64,000 bases of DNA from the NCBI RefSeq assembly GCF_047553045.1, contig NZ_CP180208.1, positions 992,001 through 1,056,000 of the forward strand, in the 5' to 3' direction. Each line of letters begins with the position of its first letter. The stretch's first letter is position 1. Position numbers and translations under genes: made by a program. Under the pieces are notes generated by a model that was not told the origin of the DNA, made no database searches, and worked only from the letters and a program-made list of their open reading frames with translations. Below are positions 1-8,079 of this stretch, piece by piece. The stretch is from Sphingomonas_L flavalba_A. GTDB lineage: Bacteria > Pseudomonadota > Alphaproteobacteria > Sphingomonadales > Sphingomonadaceae.

Positions 1-167
1 CCAAGTTCCGCGTGCCGGTGGAACCGGGCGTGCTGCTGCGGCTGGAGGTGGAATTCGTCCAGAAGCGGGCAAGCGTGTGCAAGTTCGCCGGCCGCGCCCT
101 TGTCGACGGCAAGCTGGCGGCGGAGGCCAATTTCACCGCGATGATCGCCGATCCGCCAGCCGTCTGA
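1..167 (+). CDS. fabZ: 3-hydroxyacyl-ACP dehydratase FabZ, C-terminal end (partial)
   Basis: The window opens inside this gene. The reading frame starting at base 3 gives about 54 residues and ends at TGA 165-167. The segment KFRVPVEPGVLLRLEVEF, followed by a run ending in GRALVDGKLAAEANFTAMI, matches the last strands of the FabZ hot-dog fold. FabZ dehydrates 3-hydroxyacyl-ACP in the cytoplasm during fatty acid elongation. The catalytic His and Glu lie upstream of the window, so they cannot be checked. FabZ is normally in the lpxD-fabZ-lpxA cluster; that context would lie to the left. Confidence 0.85.
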   Translation, partial: KFRVPVEPGVLLRLEVEFVQKRASVCKFAGRALVDGKLAAEANFTAMIADPPAV

Positions 168-215
168 TCGGCTTGCCATCGCCCCCGGCAGCGGCTAGGG
201 CCGCGCTTCCATCCT

Positions 216-234
216 GGCTGGTCGGAAACCAGCC
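216..234 (+). promoter_or_regulatory. Hairpin in the leader of rpmE
   Basis: Arms GGCTGGT (216-222) and ACCAGCC (228-234) pair perfectly around a 5-nt loop. The hairpin lies 18 nt upstream of the rpmE start, just before the AAGGAG ribosome binding site. There is no T-tract, so it is not a terminator. It could mark the leader of an L31 mRNA under translational control, but only the pairing is visible. Confidence 0.4.
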
Positions 235-252
235 GCGCAAGGAGCTTGATTC

Positions 253-483
253 ATGAAAAAAGACACGCACCCCGATTACCACTTCATCAAGGTGCAGATG
301 ACCGACGGCACCGTCTACCAGACCCGGTCGACCTGGGGTAAGGAAGGCGACACGCTGCAGTTGGATATCGATCCGACCGTCCACCCGGCGTGGACCGGCG
401 GCAAGTCGTCGCTCGTTGACAGTGGCGGACAGGTTGCGCGCTTCAACAAGCGCTTCGGCGGCCTCACCCTCGGCAAGAAGTAA
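253..483 (+). CDS. rpmE: 50S ribosomal protein L31
   Basis: A 76-residue protein starting MKKDTHPDYHFIKVQMTDG, typical of the L31 family, which sits at the subunit bridge of the ribosome. It is the form without the CxxC zinc-binding cysteines (C-minus type), as expected for this length and sequence. The start ATG is preceded by AAGGAG at good spacing. Only 5 nt separate its stop from the next gene, so the two may be co-transcribed. Confidence 0.93.
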   Translation: MKKDTHPDYHFIKVQMTDGTVYQTRSTWGKEGDTLQLDIDPTVHPAWTGGKSSLVDSGGQVARFNKRFGGLTLGKK

Positions 484-488
484 GCGGC

Positions 489-1781
489 ATGCGGCGGCAC
501 GTTCTTTTCGGTGTCGCCGCTGCGCTGCTGCTGGCCAGCAGCGCTCATGCGGCGCCTGCGGTCAGGGGCGGTGATGCTCCGGTCAAGGCTATCGTCGCCT
601 CGCCGCAATGGAAGGCGGCGCGTGACGCGCTGAAGGCCGGGCACGACCGCTTCGTGTCCGACATCGTCACCATCACCGAAATCCCCGCGCCGCCGTTTGG
701 TGAGGAAAAGCGCGGGGCGGCGGTGCGGGCGATGTTCGACCAGATCGGCCTTTCCGACGTGCGTGTCGACGCGGTCGGCAACGTCATCGGGCTGCGCAAG
801 GGCACCGGCGCGGATAACGGGCTGGTCGTCATCGCCGCCCATCTCGACACCGTGTTCCCGGCTGGCACCGACGTAAAGGTCAAGCGGGAGGGCACCGTGC
901 TGTCCGCCCCCGGCATTGGTGACGACAGCCGCGGCGTCGCGGCGCTGATCGCGATCGCGCGGGCGCTCGACGCCGGCAAGATCAGGACGAAGCGCGACAT
1001 CCTGTTCATCGCCAATGTCGGTGAGGAGGGGCAGGGCGACCTGCGCGGCGTTCGCCACTTCTTCGGCAACGATCCGCTGGCCAAGCGGACCAGCGCTTTC
1101 TTTTCGGTCGATGGGACGGATGCGTCTCGCATCGTCAACGGCGGTGTCGGGTCGAAGCGATATCGTGCCATTTTCCGCGGTCCGGGCGGCCATAGCTACG
1201 GCGCCTTCGGCCTGGTCAACCCGATGGTCGCGATGGCGAAATCGGTGGCGGCGCTGTACGAAATTTCTCCGCCCAAGGACCCGAAAACCACCTATTCGGC
1301 CAGCGTCACCGGCGGGGGCACCTCGGTCAACTCGATCCCGAACGCAGTGTTCATGGAATTCGACATGCGGTCGGAAAGCGCGGCGGAACTGGCCGCGCTG
1401 GACGGCAAGTTCCGCGCGATCGTCGAGCAGGCGGTGGCGGATGAGAACGCGGCCCGCTCGACCCGCGCCGGTACGATCAGCGTCGAGCTGAAAGTGATTG
1501 GCGAACGGCCCGCTGGCCAAACGCCGGACGACTCGTCGCTGGTTCGCAACACGCAGGCGGCGATCCGCGCGGTGGGCTTATCACCCACGCTTGAAGCAAG
1601 TTCGACCGATTCGAACATCCCGATGAGCATTGGCGTTCCGGCGGTGACCATCGGCTCTGGCGGTATCGGTGCGCGCGCCCACGCGTTGGACGAGCATATC
1701 GACGTCGCCGAGCCGCTGAGCAGCCAGGGGCTGATCGCCGCCCTTACCTCGCTGGTCGCCGCCGCCGGCCTCGCCCGTTAG
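489..1781 (+). CDS. M20 family metallopeptidase, exported
   Basis: A 430-residue protein with a clear Sec signal peptide (MRRHVLFGVAAALLLASSAHA, cleavage near residue 22), so it acts in the periplasm or beyond. The M20 di-metal site is visible: AAHLDTVF (His/Asp), GIGDDSRGVAA (bridging Asp), NVGEEGQGD (catalytic and metal Glu), SVDGTD, and a late RAHALDEHID His. The GGHSYGAFG segment begins the dimerisation (lid) domain. The family hydrolyses peptide or amide bonds of di- and tripeptides or N-acyl amino acids; the substrate here is not predictable. It ends just before the convergent bioA. Confidence 0.85.
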   Translation: MRRHVLFGVAAALLLASSAHAAPAVRGGDAPVKAIVASPQWKAARDALKAGHDRFVSDIVTITEIPAPPFGEEKRGAAVRAMFDQIGLSDVRVDAVGNVIGLRKGTGADNGLVVIAAHLDTVFPAGTDVKVKREGTVLSAPGIGDDSRGVAALIAIARALDAGKIRTKRDILFIANVGEEGQGDLRGVRHFFGNDPLAKRTSAFFSVDGTDASRIVNGGVGSKRYRAIFRGPGGHSYGAFGLVNPMVAMAKSVAALYEISPPKDPKTTYSASVTGGGTSVNSIPNAVFMEFDMRSESAAELAALDGKFRAIVEQAVADENAARSTRAGTISVELKVIGERPAGQTPDDSSLVRNTQAAIRAVGLSPTLEASSTDSNIPMSIGVPAVTIGSGGIGARAHALDEHIDVAEPLSSQGLIAALTSLVAAAGLAR

Positions 1782-1799
1782 AGCGCCGCTGCGCGGCAG

Positions 1800-3056
1800 T
1801 CAGTCCCGCGCGTTCAGGAAGGCCTCTGCGGTCCGGTAGATCGCGTCGAGATCCGTCTCGTCAATGCAATAGGGCGGCATGACATACATGGTGTTGCCGA
1901 GAGGGCGGAGCAGGACACCGTGGTCGATCGCGTGGTGCAACAGGCGTGGGCCGACCGCCGACAGATAGTCGCCCTGCGCGACGTCGATCTCGAACGCGGT
2001 GACGGTGCCCAGCCGGCGCGGATTGCGCACCGCCGGATGGGCGGCGATGCGGTCGAGCTGGCTTTGCTGCGCGGCGCCCAGCGCGGCGACCCGGTCGAGC
2101 ACCGGGTCCTCGCGCCAGATGGCCAGGTTGGCGCGGGCGGCGGCGCAGGCGATCGGGTTGGCGGTGTAGCTTGAAGAGTGGAAGAACATGCGGGCGCGGT
2201 CGTCCGATCGGTGCGCCTCGAAGATCGGCGTCGTCGCCATCGTCACCGCCAGCGGCACCGCGCCGCCGGTCAGCCCCTTCGACAGGCAAAGGATATCCGG
2301 CACGACGGCGGCCTGCTCGCAGGCGAGCAGGGTTCCGGTGCGGCCCCAGCCGGTCATCACCTCGTCGGCGATGAACAGCACGGCGTGCCGCGCGCAGATC
2401 TCCCGCATCTCGGCGAGGATGGCGGGGGTGTAGACCAGCATCCCGCCGGCGCCGAGCAGCAGCGGCTCGACGATGAACGCCGCCGGCGCCGGGGTGGCGC
2501 GGCAATAGTGTTCCAGCGCGTCCAGCGTCGCCTGCTCCCGCCCGGCGGCGGGGAAGGGCACGGTGCCGACGTCGAACAGCAACGGCGCGTAGGGCCGGTT
2601 GAACACGCCGCGCTCGCCGACCGACATCGCGCCGATCGTGTCGCCGTGATAGCTGTGCTCCATCACCAGGATGCGGTGGCGGTCGCTCGCCTGGTTGGCC
2701 CAGAAGCCGAGCGCCATCTTCAACGCCACCTCGACGCTGGTCGAGCCGCTGTCGGAAAAGAACACATGGGTCAGCGCCGGCGGCATGATCTCGACCAGCC
2801 CGCGCGCAACCGCCTCCGCCGGCTCGTGCGTCCAGCCGGCGAAGATGATCTGGTCCAGCTTTGCCGCCTGCTCGGCGATCGCCGCCATGATCCGCGGATG
2901 GTTGTGGCCGTGGGTCGTCACCCACCAGGACGATATCGCGTCGACGATCCGCCGCCCGTCGGCGGTGTGGAACACCGCGCCTTCGGCGCGGGTGACGAGG
3001 GGGATCGGCTCGCCCAGGCCATGCTGGGTGAACGGGTGCCAGATCGGCGAGGTCAT
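1800..3056 (-). CDS. bioA: Adenosylmethionine-8-amino-7-oxononanoate transaminase (DAPA synthase)
   Basis: A 418-residue class III PLP aminotransferase that makes 7,8-diaminopelargonate from KAPA with S-adenosylmethionine as amino donor. It opens with IWHPFTQH, as BioA proteins do, and contains SSWWVTTHGHNHP near the substrate site, the PLP phosphate region SDSGSTSVEVALK, FIADEVMTGWGRTG (PLP Asp) and the Schiff-base lysine in LSKGLTGG. Last gene of a bioF-bioD-bioA operon; its ATG overlaps the bioD stop by 4 nt (ATGA). Confidence 0.96.
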   Translation of the reverse strand: MTSPIWHPFTQHGLGEPIPLVTRAEGAVFHTADGRRIVDAISSWWVTTHGHNHPRIMAAIAEQAAKLDQIIFAGWTHEPAEAVARGLVEIMPPALTHVFFSDSGSTSVEVALKMALGFWANQASDRHRILVMEHSYHGDTIGAMSVGERGVFNRPYAPLLFDVGTVPFPAAGREQATLDALEHYCRATPAPAAFIVEPLLLGAGGMLVYTPAILAEMREICARHAVLFIADEVMTGWGRTGTLLACEQAAVVPDILCLSKGLTGGAVPLAVTMATTPIFEAHRSDDRARMFFHSSSYTANPIACAAARANLAIWREDPVLDRVAALGAAQQSQLDRIAAHPAVRNPRRLGTVTAFEIDVAQGDYLSAVGPRLLHHAIDHGVLLRPLGNTMYVMPPYCIDETDLDAIYRTAEAFLNARD

Positions 3057-3682
3057 GCGGCAAAGTCCGACAGGGTGAAGTGGGCGGCGAAGGCGGCGGC
3101 CAGCGTGTCGCGGTCGAGCGGGTCGAGAATAGGCAACCGGCCGAGGCGCCGGACGCCGCCGAACGCCGCAATCGTCGCCTCGCTGTCCTCCACCGCGTCA
3201 CCGACGAAGGCGATGCCGATGATCGCTATGCCACGCGCGCGCAGCGCCGCGATCGACAGCAGGCTGTGGTTGATCGTGCCGAGCGCGGTGCGCGCGACCA
3301 GCACCACCGGCAGGCCCCAGCGCGCGAACATGTCGGCGTAGAGCAGATCGCGGGTCAGCGGCACCAGCAGCCCACCGGCGCCCTCGATGACCAGCGGCCC
3401 GTCGACGGGCGGCGGCGCCAGCCGTTCCGGCGCGATCCGCACGCCGTCGATCTCGGCGGCGCGGTGCGGCGAGCAGGGGGTAGCAAGGCGGTACGCCTCC
3501 GGCATTATCAGGCCGGCGGGCAGGCCGGAAAGGCGGGCGACGGTCGCGCTGTCCGAATCCTCGTCCAGCCCGGACTGGACCGGTTTCCAGTAATGCGCGC
3601 CCAGCGCGCCGGCCAGCGCGGCGGAAAACACCGTCTTGCCGATGCCGGTGTCGGTCCCGGTCACTATCAATCGCGCGCTCAT
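3053..3682 (-). CDS. bioD: Dethiobiotin synthetase
   Basis: A 209-residue ATP-dependent carboxylase that closes the ureido ring of dethiobiotin from DAPA and CO2. It begins MSARLIVTGTDTGIGKT, a textbook BioD P-loop (GTDTGIGKT), followed by YWKPVQSG and later VIEGAGGLLVPL. The open frame extends much further upstream, but this start is fixed by the P-loop and by the ATGA overlap with the bioF stop (3679-3682). The 3' end overlaps the bioA start by 4 nt, indicating translational coupling. Confidence 0.95.
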   Translation of the reverse strand: MSARLIVTGTDTGIGKTVFSAALAGALGAHYWKPVQSGLDEDSDSATVARLSGLPAGLIMPEAYRLATPCSPHRAAEIDGVRIAPERLAPPPVDGPLVIEGAGGLLVPLTRDLLYADMFARWGLPVVLVARTALGTINHSLLSIAALRARGIAIIGIAFVGDAVEDSEATIAAFGGVRRLGRLPILDPLDRDTLAAAFAAHFTLSDFAA

Positions 3683-4803
3683 GCCAGTGCCTCCGTCAAT
3701 GCGCCGGCCAGCGCCGCGACATCGGCCGCGCCGATGTTCAGGGTCAGCGATATGCGCAGCCGCGCGGTGCCGGGCAGCACCGTCGGCGGGCGGATGCCAC
3801 GCACGTCGAAACCGGCGGCCTGCAGCGCGGCGGCGGCGCGCATCGCCCGGCCGTCGTCGCCCAGCACCAGCGGCAGGATCTGCGATCCGGTCGCCGCGAC
3901 GCCGCACGGCGCCAGCGCCGCCTCCGCCGCCGCGATCAGCGCCGCCAACTGCTCCCGGCGGTCCGGCTCGGCGGCAAGCAGGCGCAGCGCGGCGCGGACG
4001 GTCGCGGCGATCAGCGGCGACGGCGCCGTCGAGAAGATGAAGCCCCGGCCGCGATTGACCAGGAAATCGCGCATCGGCGCCGGCCCGCACAGCAGCGCCC
4101 CTTCGCAGCCGAGCGCCTTGCCGCAGGTGCGCAGGGTGATGACGTTGTCGCGCCCGTCCAGCCCGGCGGCCAGGCCGCGCCCGTCCGGCCCGAACACGCC
4201 GGTCGCGTGCGCCTCGTCGATCAGCAAGATCGCGTCGTGCCGCCCGGCGACGGCGGCAAGCGCGGTGAGCGGCGCCCGGTCCCCGTCCATGCTGTACAGG
4301 CTTTCAACGCAGATCCACGCGCGCCCGGTGCCACCGCTCCGGCGCCAGCCGGTGATCGCGTCGTCGACGGCGTCGGCGTCGTTGTGCGCCGCGCCCCGGC
4401 ATTCGGCACGGCCAAGCCGCATCCCCTCATGCGCGCTGGCGTGGATCAGCGCGTCGTAGACGACCAGGTCGCCGCGCTGCGGCAGGGTGGCGAGCAGGGC
4501 GGTGTTGGCGGCGAACCCGCTGGAAAAGAACAGCGCGCTCTCCGCGCCGAAGAACGCCGCCGCCTCCGCCTCCAGCGCCTCATGTTCCTCATGGTTGCCG
4601 CGCAGCAGCCGCGACCCGCCGGAACCGGCGGGCACCCCGCGCGCCAGCGCATCGCCAACGGCGGCGGCCAGCTGCGGCGATCCGGCGAGCGCCAGATAGT
4701 CGTTGGACGCGAAATCGCGGCCGGTGCGCGGGATCAGCCGTCGTCGTCGGCCTTGCAGCTCCAGGTTCGTCAGGTCCCGGCGCTGCGCATCGTAGAGTGT
4801 CAT
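3679..4803 (-). CDS. bioF: 8-amino-7-oxononanoate synthase (KAPA synthase)
   Basis: A 374-residue alpha-oxoamine synthase. It condenses pimeloyl-ACP or pimeloyl-CoA with L-alanine, releasing CO2. Visible hallmarks are FASNDYLALA near residue 30, GSGGSRLLRGNHEEHEALE, the PLP motif LLIDEAHATGVFGPDGRG, and the lysine in LRTCGKALGCEGA. First gene of the bioFDA operon. No bioB or bioC lies in this window, so the remaining steps must be encoded elsewhere. The short 59-nt gap upstream is presumably the operon promoter, but I see no confident -35/-10 pair. Confidence 0.95.
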   Translation of the reverse strand: MTLYDAQRRDLTNLELQGRRRRLIPRTGRDFASNDYLALAGSPQLAAAVGDALARGVPAGSGGSRLLRGNHEEHEALEAEAAAFFGAESALFFSSGFAANTALLATLPQRGDLVVYDALIHASAHEGMRLGRAECRGAAHNDADAVDDAITGWRRSGGTGRAWICVESLYSMDGDRAPLTALAAVAGRHDAILLIDEAHATGVFGPDGRGLAAGLDGRDNVITLRTCGKALGCEGALLCGPAPMRDFLVNRGRGFIFSTAPSPLIAATVRAALRLLAAEPDRREQLAALIAAAEAALAPCGVAATGSQILPLVLGDDGRAMRAAAALQAAGFDVRGIRPPTVLPGTARLRISLTLNIGAADVAALAGALTEALA

Positions 4804-4862
4804 CGCCGGCCGCTATACGCTCGCGCGGCGCGATGGCGAGACAAGAATAGCTGGGGTGGTGC

Positions 4863-6047
4863 CTAGCTGAGCGACGGCCGCAACTTCTCCATTGCCGTCG
4901 CCAGCGCTTCCGGACTGCGACAGAAGCACAGCCGATAGAAGCTTTGCGAGCCCGGCCCGAAGAAGCTGCCCGGCGCCAGGCCGACGCTGGTGCTCCGCAA
5001 TATTTCAAGGCAGCCGGCCTTGGAATCGGGGATGCCGTCGATCTCGAAGAACGCATACATGCCGCCGGGCGGCCGGCTGGCCATGCGGACACGCGGCATT
5101 GTGTCGAGCGCGTCGCAGACGATCCGCATGCCCTGCTCGCAATAGCGGTTCATATCGGCGACAAACCCTTCGCCCTGCTCGATCGCGGCAATCGCCGCGT
5201 CCTGCAGGAAGGTGGTGGTGCCGCTGGTCACATATTGGGTGATGACCGCCAGCCGTGCGGCAACCGACGGCGGGTGAACCAGCCAGCCGAGCCGCCAGCC
5301 GGTCATTGCCCAGGATTTGGAGAAGCTGTTGACGATCAGCAGCCGGTCCTCCGGGTCGGCGACGGTCAGCAGCGACGGCGCTACCGGCTGGCCGAACACC
5401 AGCCGGTGATAGACCTCATCCGCGATCAGCCAGACGCCCAATTCGCGCCCCAGTTCCAGCAGGCGTATCTGCACGTCGAGCGGGATCATTGCGCCGGTCG
5501 GGTTGCCGGGCGAAGCAAAGAAGATCGCCTTGGTCCGCCCGTCGCAGGCGGCGCGCACTTTGTCGATGTCGAGCGACCAGCCGCCGGGGCCGTAATCGAG
5601 CCGCACGGAACGTACCTCGCCGCCGACGATCTCGACGATACCGCCGATGTTCGGCCAGACGGGGTCGATGACGATGACATTGTCGCCGGCGTCGACCAGC
5701 ATCTCGATCGCCAGCATGATCGCCGGCATCCCGCCGGACGTGACGGTGATCCGGTCCGCGTCGAGCGCGGTGCCGAGCAGGCGGTTGTGGTAGGTGGCCA
5801 GTGTGTCGCGCAGCGGCGGAATGCCGTTCTGGTGCGAATAGAAAGTGTGGCCGGCGCGAATGCCGGCAAGGGCTGCTTCACCGATGAAAGCGGGGGTCGG
5901 CAGGTCGCCTTCGCCGAACCATAGCGGGATGATCGACGTCTTGTCGAACGCCTCCTTCGCGATGTTGGCGATGTTGTCCAGCGATATGGCGGCAATCTGC
6001 GCGCGGATGTCGTGGCTGGCGGGAAGGGTGCGGTCGAAACGGGACAT
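4863..6047 (-). CDS. Class I/II PLP-dependent aminotransferase
   Basis: A 394-residue fold-type I aminotransferase. The start MSRFDRTLPASHDIR is chosen because its ATG overlaps the upstream stop (TGATG); the open frame itself runs further. Motifs are LWFGEGDLPTP near the N terminus, TSGGMPAIMLAIEMLVD (PLP phosphate region), ASPGNPTGAMI, IADEVYHRLVF and the Schiff-base lysine in SFSKSWAMTGWRLGW. It is the distal gene of a tightly coupled operon with an aldolase and a flavin monooxygenase. This suggests that it transaminates an intermediate of the same route; the substrate is not predictable. Confidence 0.88.
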   Translation of the reverse strand: MSRFDRTLPASHDIRAQIAAISLDNIANIAKEAFDKTSIIPLWFGEGDLPTPAFIGEAALAGIRAGHTFYSHQNGIPPLRDTLATYHNRLLGTALDADRITVTSGGMPAIMLAIEMLVDAGDNVIVIDPVWPNIGGIVEIVGGEVRSVRLDYGPGGWSLDIDKVRAACDGRTKAIFFASPGNPTGAMIPLDVQIRLLELGRELGVWLIADEVYHRLVFGQPVAPSLLTVADPEDRLLIVNSFSKSWAMTGWRLGWLVHPPSVAARLAVITQYVTSGTTTFLQDAAIAAIEQGEGFVADMNRYCEQGMRIVCDALDTMPRVRMASRPPGGMYAFFEIDGIPDSKAGCLEILRSTSVGLAPGSFFGPGSQSFYRLCFCRSPEALATAMEKLRPSLS

Positions 6048-6808
6048 CAGGCTGACAGGCTCTCGCTGGTGGATGAAAGCGCGGCGGCGAAGCCAGCCCG
6101 CGCCAGGTGGATGTCGTCGTCGGCGACGACGAACTGGAAACCCTGCTCCAGGCGCGCGCGCGCCGCCGCCGGGCCGGGGGTGAAGATGCCGCACGGCACC
6201 CCGGCCTCGCGCGCCGCGGCAAGGATGGCGGCGATCGCGGTTTCAAGCGGTGGTCCGTCCCCGGCCAGGGCAAGGCCCAGGTCGCCGGGGCCGACGAACA
6301 GCATGTCGATGCCCGGCGTCCGCGCGATCGCGGCGGCATTGTCCAGCCCGGCGCTGGTCTCGATCATCACCGCGACCAGCGTCTCGGTCCGGCTGGCGGC
6401 AAGATAGGCGGGGAAGTCGCGCAGCGGCCTCATGCCGCCGCCCGAACGGGCGCCGCCGGGCGGGTAGTGCGCGGCGGCGACGGCGGCGGCGGCTTCCTCG
6501 GCGGTGTCGACCAGCGGCACGATCACCCCGGCCGCGCCGGCGTCCAGCGCCTGGCCGACCGACGCCGCCTGCTTGTCGGCGACGCGGGCGAGCGGCGTCA
6601 CCCCCGCGGCGGCGGCGGTCGCCAGCGCGACATGGGTCGTCGCGACGTCCCACAGGCCATGCTGCAGGTCGAGGACGATCGCGTCCGGCGCCTGCTCGGC
6701 GGCGATCTCCGCCAGCGCGGGCGAACCCAGGCTGAGCCACAGGCAGCGCGCCGCCTCGCCCGCGCGCAGCCGGGCAAGCGTGCGGTTGGGAAAGGGCGAT
6801 GCGGTCAT
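6047..6808 (-). CDS. HpcH/HpaI family aldolase
   Basis: A 253-residue TIM-barrel class II aldolase of the HpcH/HpaI/citrate-lyase superfamily. These enzymes split 4-hydroxy-2-oxo acids into pyruvate (or an analogue) and an aldehyde using a divalent metal. Visible are the phosphoenolpyruvate-binding-type core ending in IVLDLQHG, GAAGVIVPLVDTAEEA, the metal Glu region MIETSAGLDN and the metal Asp region FVGPGDLGLALAG. It overlaps both neighbours (4 nt with the upstream monooxygenase, 1 nt with the downstream aminotransferase), so the three proteins are translationally coupled. Confidence 0.87.
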   Translation of the reverse strand: MTASPFPNRTLARLRAGEAARCLWLSLGSPALAEIAAEQAPDAIVLDLQHGLWDVATTHVALATAAAAGVTPLARVADKQAASVGQALDAGAAGVIVPLVDTAEEAAAAVAAAHYPPGGARSGGGMRPLRDFPAYLAASRTETLVAVMIETSAGLDNAAAIARTPGIDMLFVGPGDLGLALAGDGPPLETAIAAILAAAREAGVPCGIFTPGPAAARARLEQGFQFVVADDDIHLARAGFAAALSSTSESLSA

Positions 6809-7878
6809 TGCCGGATGCCCGCGTCGGCCAGCAACGGCAGCACGCCGTTGATGAAGCCGGGAAGTTCGTCGAGATAGTTGACGAAGCTGATCGCGGTGCC
6901 GCCGAACCCGGCCTGGTGGATCCGGACCAGTTCCGCCGCGATATGCTCCGGCGTGCCGACCAGCGGATAGGTGCCGGCGCCGGCGGCGAAGCGTTTGGCG
7001 TGGAGCGTATAGGCGGACGGATCGTGCGATCCCGACGTCGCCTGCTTCATCGCCATATAATGTTCGACGGCGCCCTTGTCGGCCTCGCGCACGGCGATGC
7101 GGTCGTAATACTCCTCCGCCTCGTCCTGGCTGGCGCGGCAGACGACGTGGCAGGCGGTGAACACGCCGAGCGGCCGGCCAACCGCCTCGCCGCGCGCCTT
7201 GACGTCGGCGATCGTCGCCGCCGCGTCGGCGATCTCGACGAAGGTGGTGAAGATGTGGTCGCTGGTGCGCGCGGCGAAATCCCGCCCGGCGGGCGAGAAG
7301 GCGGCCGACAGCACGGTCGGGCGCGGCCGCTGGAGGGAGAGGGGGGCACCCTCGACGCCGCGCAGCTTGTAATAGGCGCCGTCGAAATCGAACGGCCCTT
7401 CGCCGGCCAGGATGCGGGAAAACACCTCATACCATTCATGGCCCAGCGCATAAGGCTGATCGGTCCTCTCCATGCCGAACATCGCGAATTCCGGCGCGTT
7501 CCAGCCGCAGACGATGTTGAGGCCGGCGCGGCCACCACTGGCGTGGTCGATCGTCGCGATCGCCTTCGCCGCCTGCACGGGGTGGACGAACGGCGCGTGG
7601 ACGGTGGCGAACAGGGTCATCCGCTCGGTCGCGGTGGCGAGGGCGGCGGCCATCGTCAGCGTCTCGAACGAGTGATGGCGGGCGTTGGTCGTGCCGCCGA
7701 ACCCCTTCCACCGCGCCAGTGGCAGGAAGAAATCCAGCCCGGCGCCATCGGCGAGGCGGGCGAGGGCAAGCAGGTCCGGCCAGGCGGCGCGCCAGCGCTC
7801 CGGCACGGTGGTAACCGCAAGGCCGCCGTCGGCGTTGGCGCCGAACAGGCCGAGCTGGAAGGGTTGGGTGTCGATCAT
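6805..7878 (-). CDS. LLM-class FMN-dependent monooxygenase, RutA-like
   Basis: A 357-residue bacterial luciferase-like TIM barrel. Such enzymes use reduced FMN and O2. The segments RWKGFGGTTN, ATVHAPFVHPVQAAK, TIDHASGGRAGLNIVCGW and GWNAPEFAMFG resemble the pyrimidine monooxygenase RutA and related enzymes, which form a flavin-N5-peroxide and cleave C-N or C-S bonds. No other rut gene is nearby, so pyrimidine breakdown is unlikely. It is the first gene of the minus-strand arm, reading away from the divergent amino acid permease operon. Confidence 0.85.
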   Translation of the reverse strand: MIDTQPFQLGLFGANADGGLAVTTVPERWRAAWPDLLALARLADGAGLDFFLPLARWKGFGGTTNARHHSFETLTMAAALATATERMTLFATVHAPFVHPVQAAKAIATIDHASGGRAGLNIVCGWNAPEFAMFGMERTDQPYALGHEWYEVFSRILAGEGPFDFDGAYYKLRGVEGAPLSLQRPRPTVLSAAFSPAGRDFAARTSDHIFTTFVEIADAAATIADVKARGEAVGRPLGVFTACHVVCRASQDEAEEYYDRIAVREADKGAVEHYMAMKQATSGSHDPSAYTLHAKRFAAGAGTYPLVGTPEHIAAELVRIHQAGFGGTAISFVNYLDELPGFINGVLPLLADAGIRQ

Positions 7879-7919
7879 GCTGTGACAAGCGCCTTATTCC
7901 GGTCCTTGCTAATCAATAT

Positions 7920-7938
7920 GAGTTTGCATAGAGTTTGC
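7920..7938. repeat. Direct repeat in the divergent promoter region
   Basis: GAGTTTGC occurs twice, at 7920-7927 and 7931-7938, with an 11-nt period (one helical turn). It lies about 45-60 nt upstream of the minus-strand monooxygenase start. The spacing on one face of the helix is suggestive of a regulator or RNA polymerase contact, but this is inference. Confidence 0.4.
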
Positions 7939-8035
7939 CAAGGGGCAGTGACGCGCCGGTAAATGGTGGAACGGAGTGCATCCGATGCCCGCCGATGACG
8001 AAACGGACTAGGCAGGTCAGCTTGGCTGCCATACA

Positions 8036-8047
8036 ATTCACATGAAT
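8036..8047. promoter_or_regulatory. Candidate MarR-type operator
   Basis: ATTCA-CA-TGAAT is a perfect inverted repeat in an AT-rich patch of the 201-nt gap between the two divergent arms of the catabolic cluster. It lies 33 nt upstream of the permease start. MarR proteins usually bind short AT-rich palindromes in such positions, and a MarR gene is encoded in the plus-strand arm. Binding has not been shown. Confidence 0.4.
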
Positions 8048-8079
8048 CGGAATATAAATTGCGATGGCGGGGAGGGGCG

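Noticed and set aside
315..1520. A 401-codon open frame opposite the M20 peptidase gene
   Set aside because: Antisense to a well-supported gene, with no family motif and a low-complexity Arg/Asp composition.
6805..7878. Calling the LLM monooxygenase RutA (pyrimidine degradation)
   Set aside because: The core motifs are similar, but no rutB-F genes are near and the partners (aldolase, aminotransferase, amino acid permease) point to another substrate.
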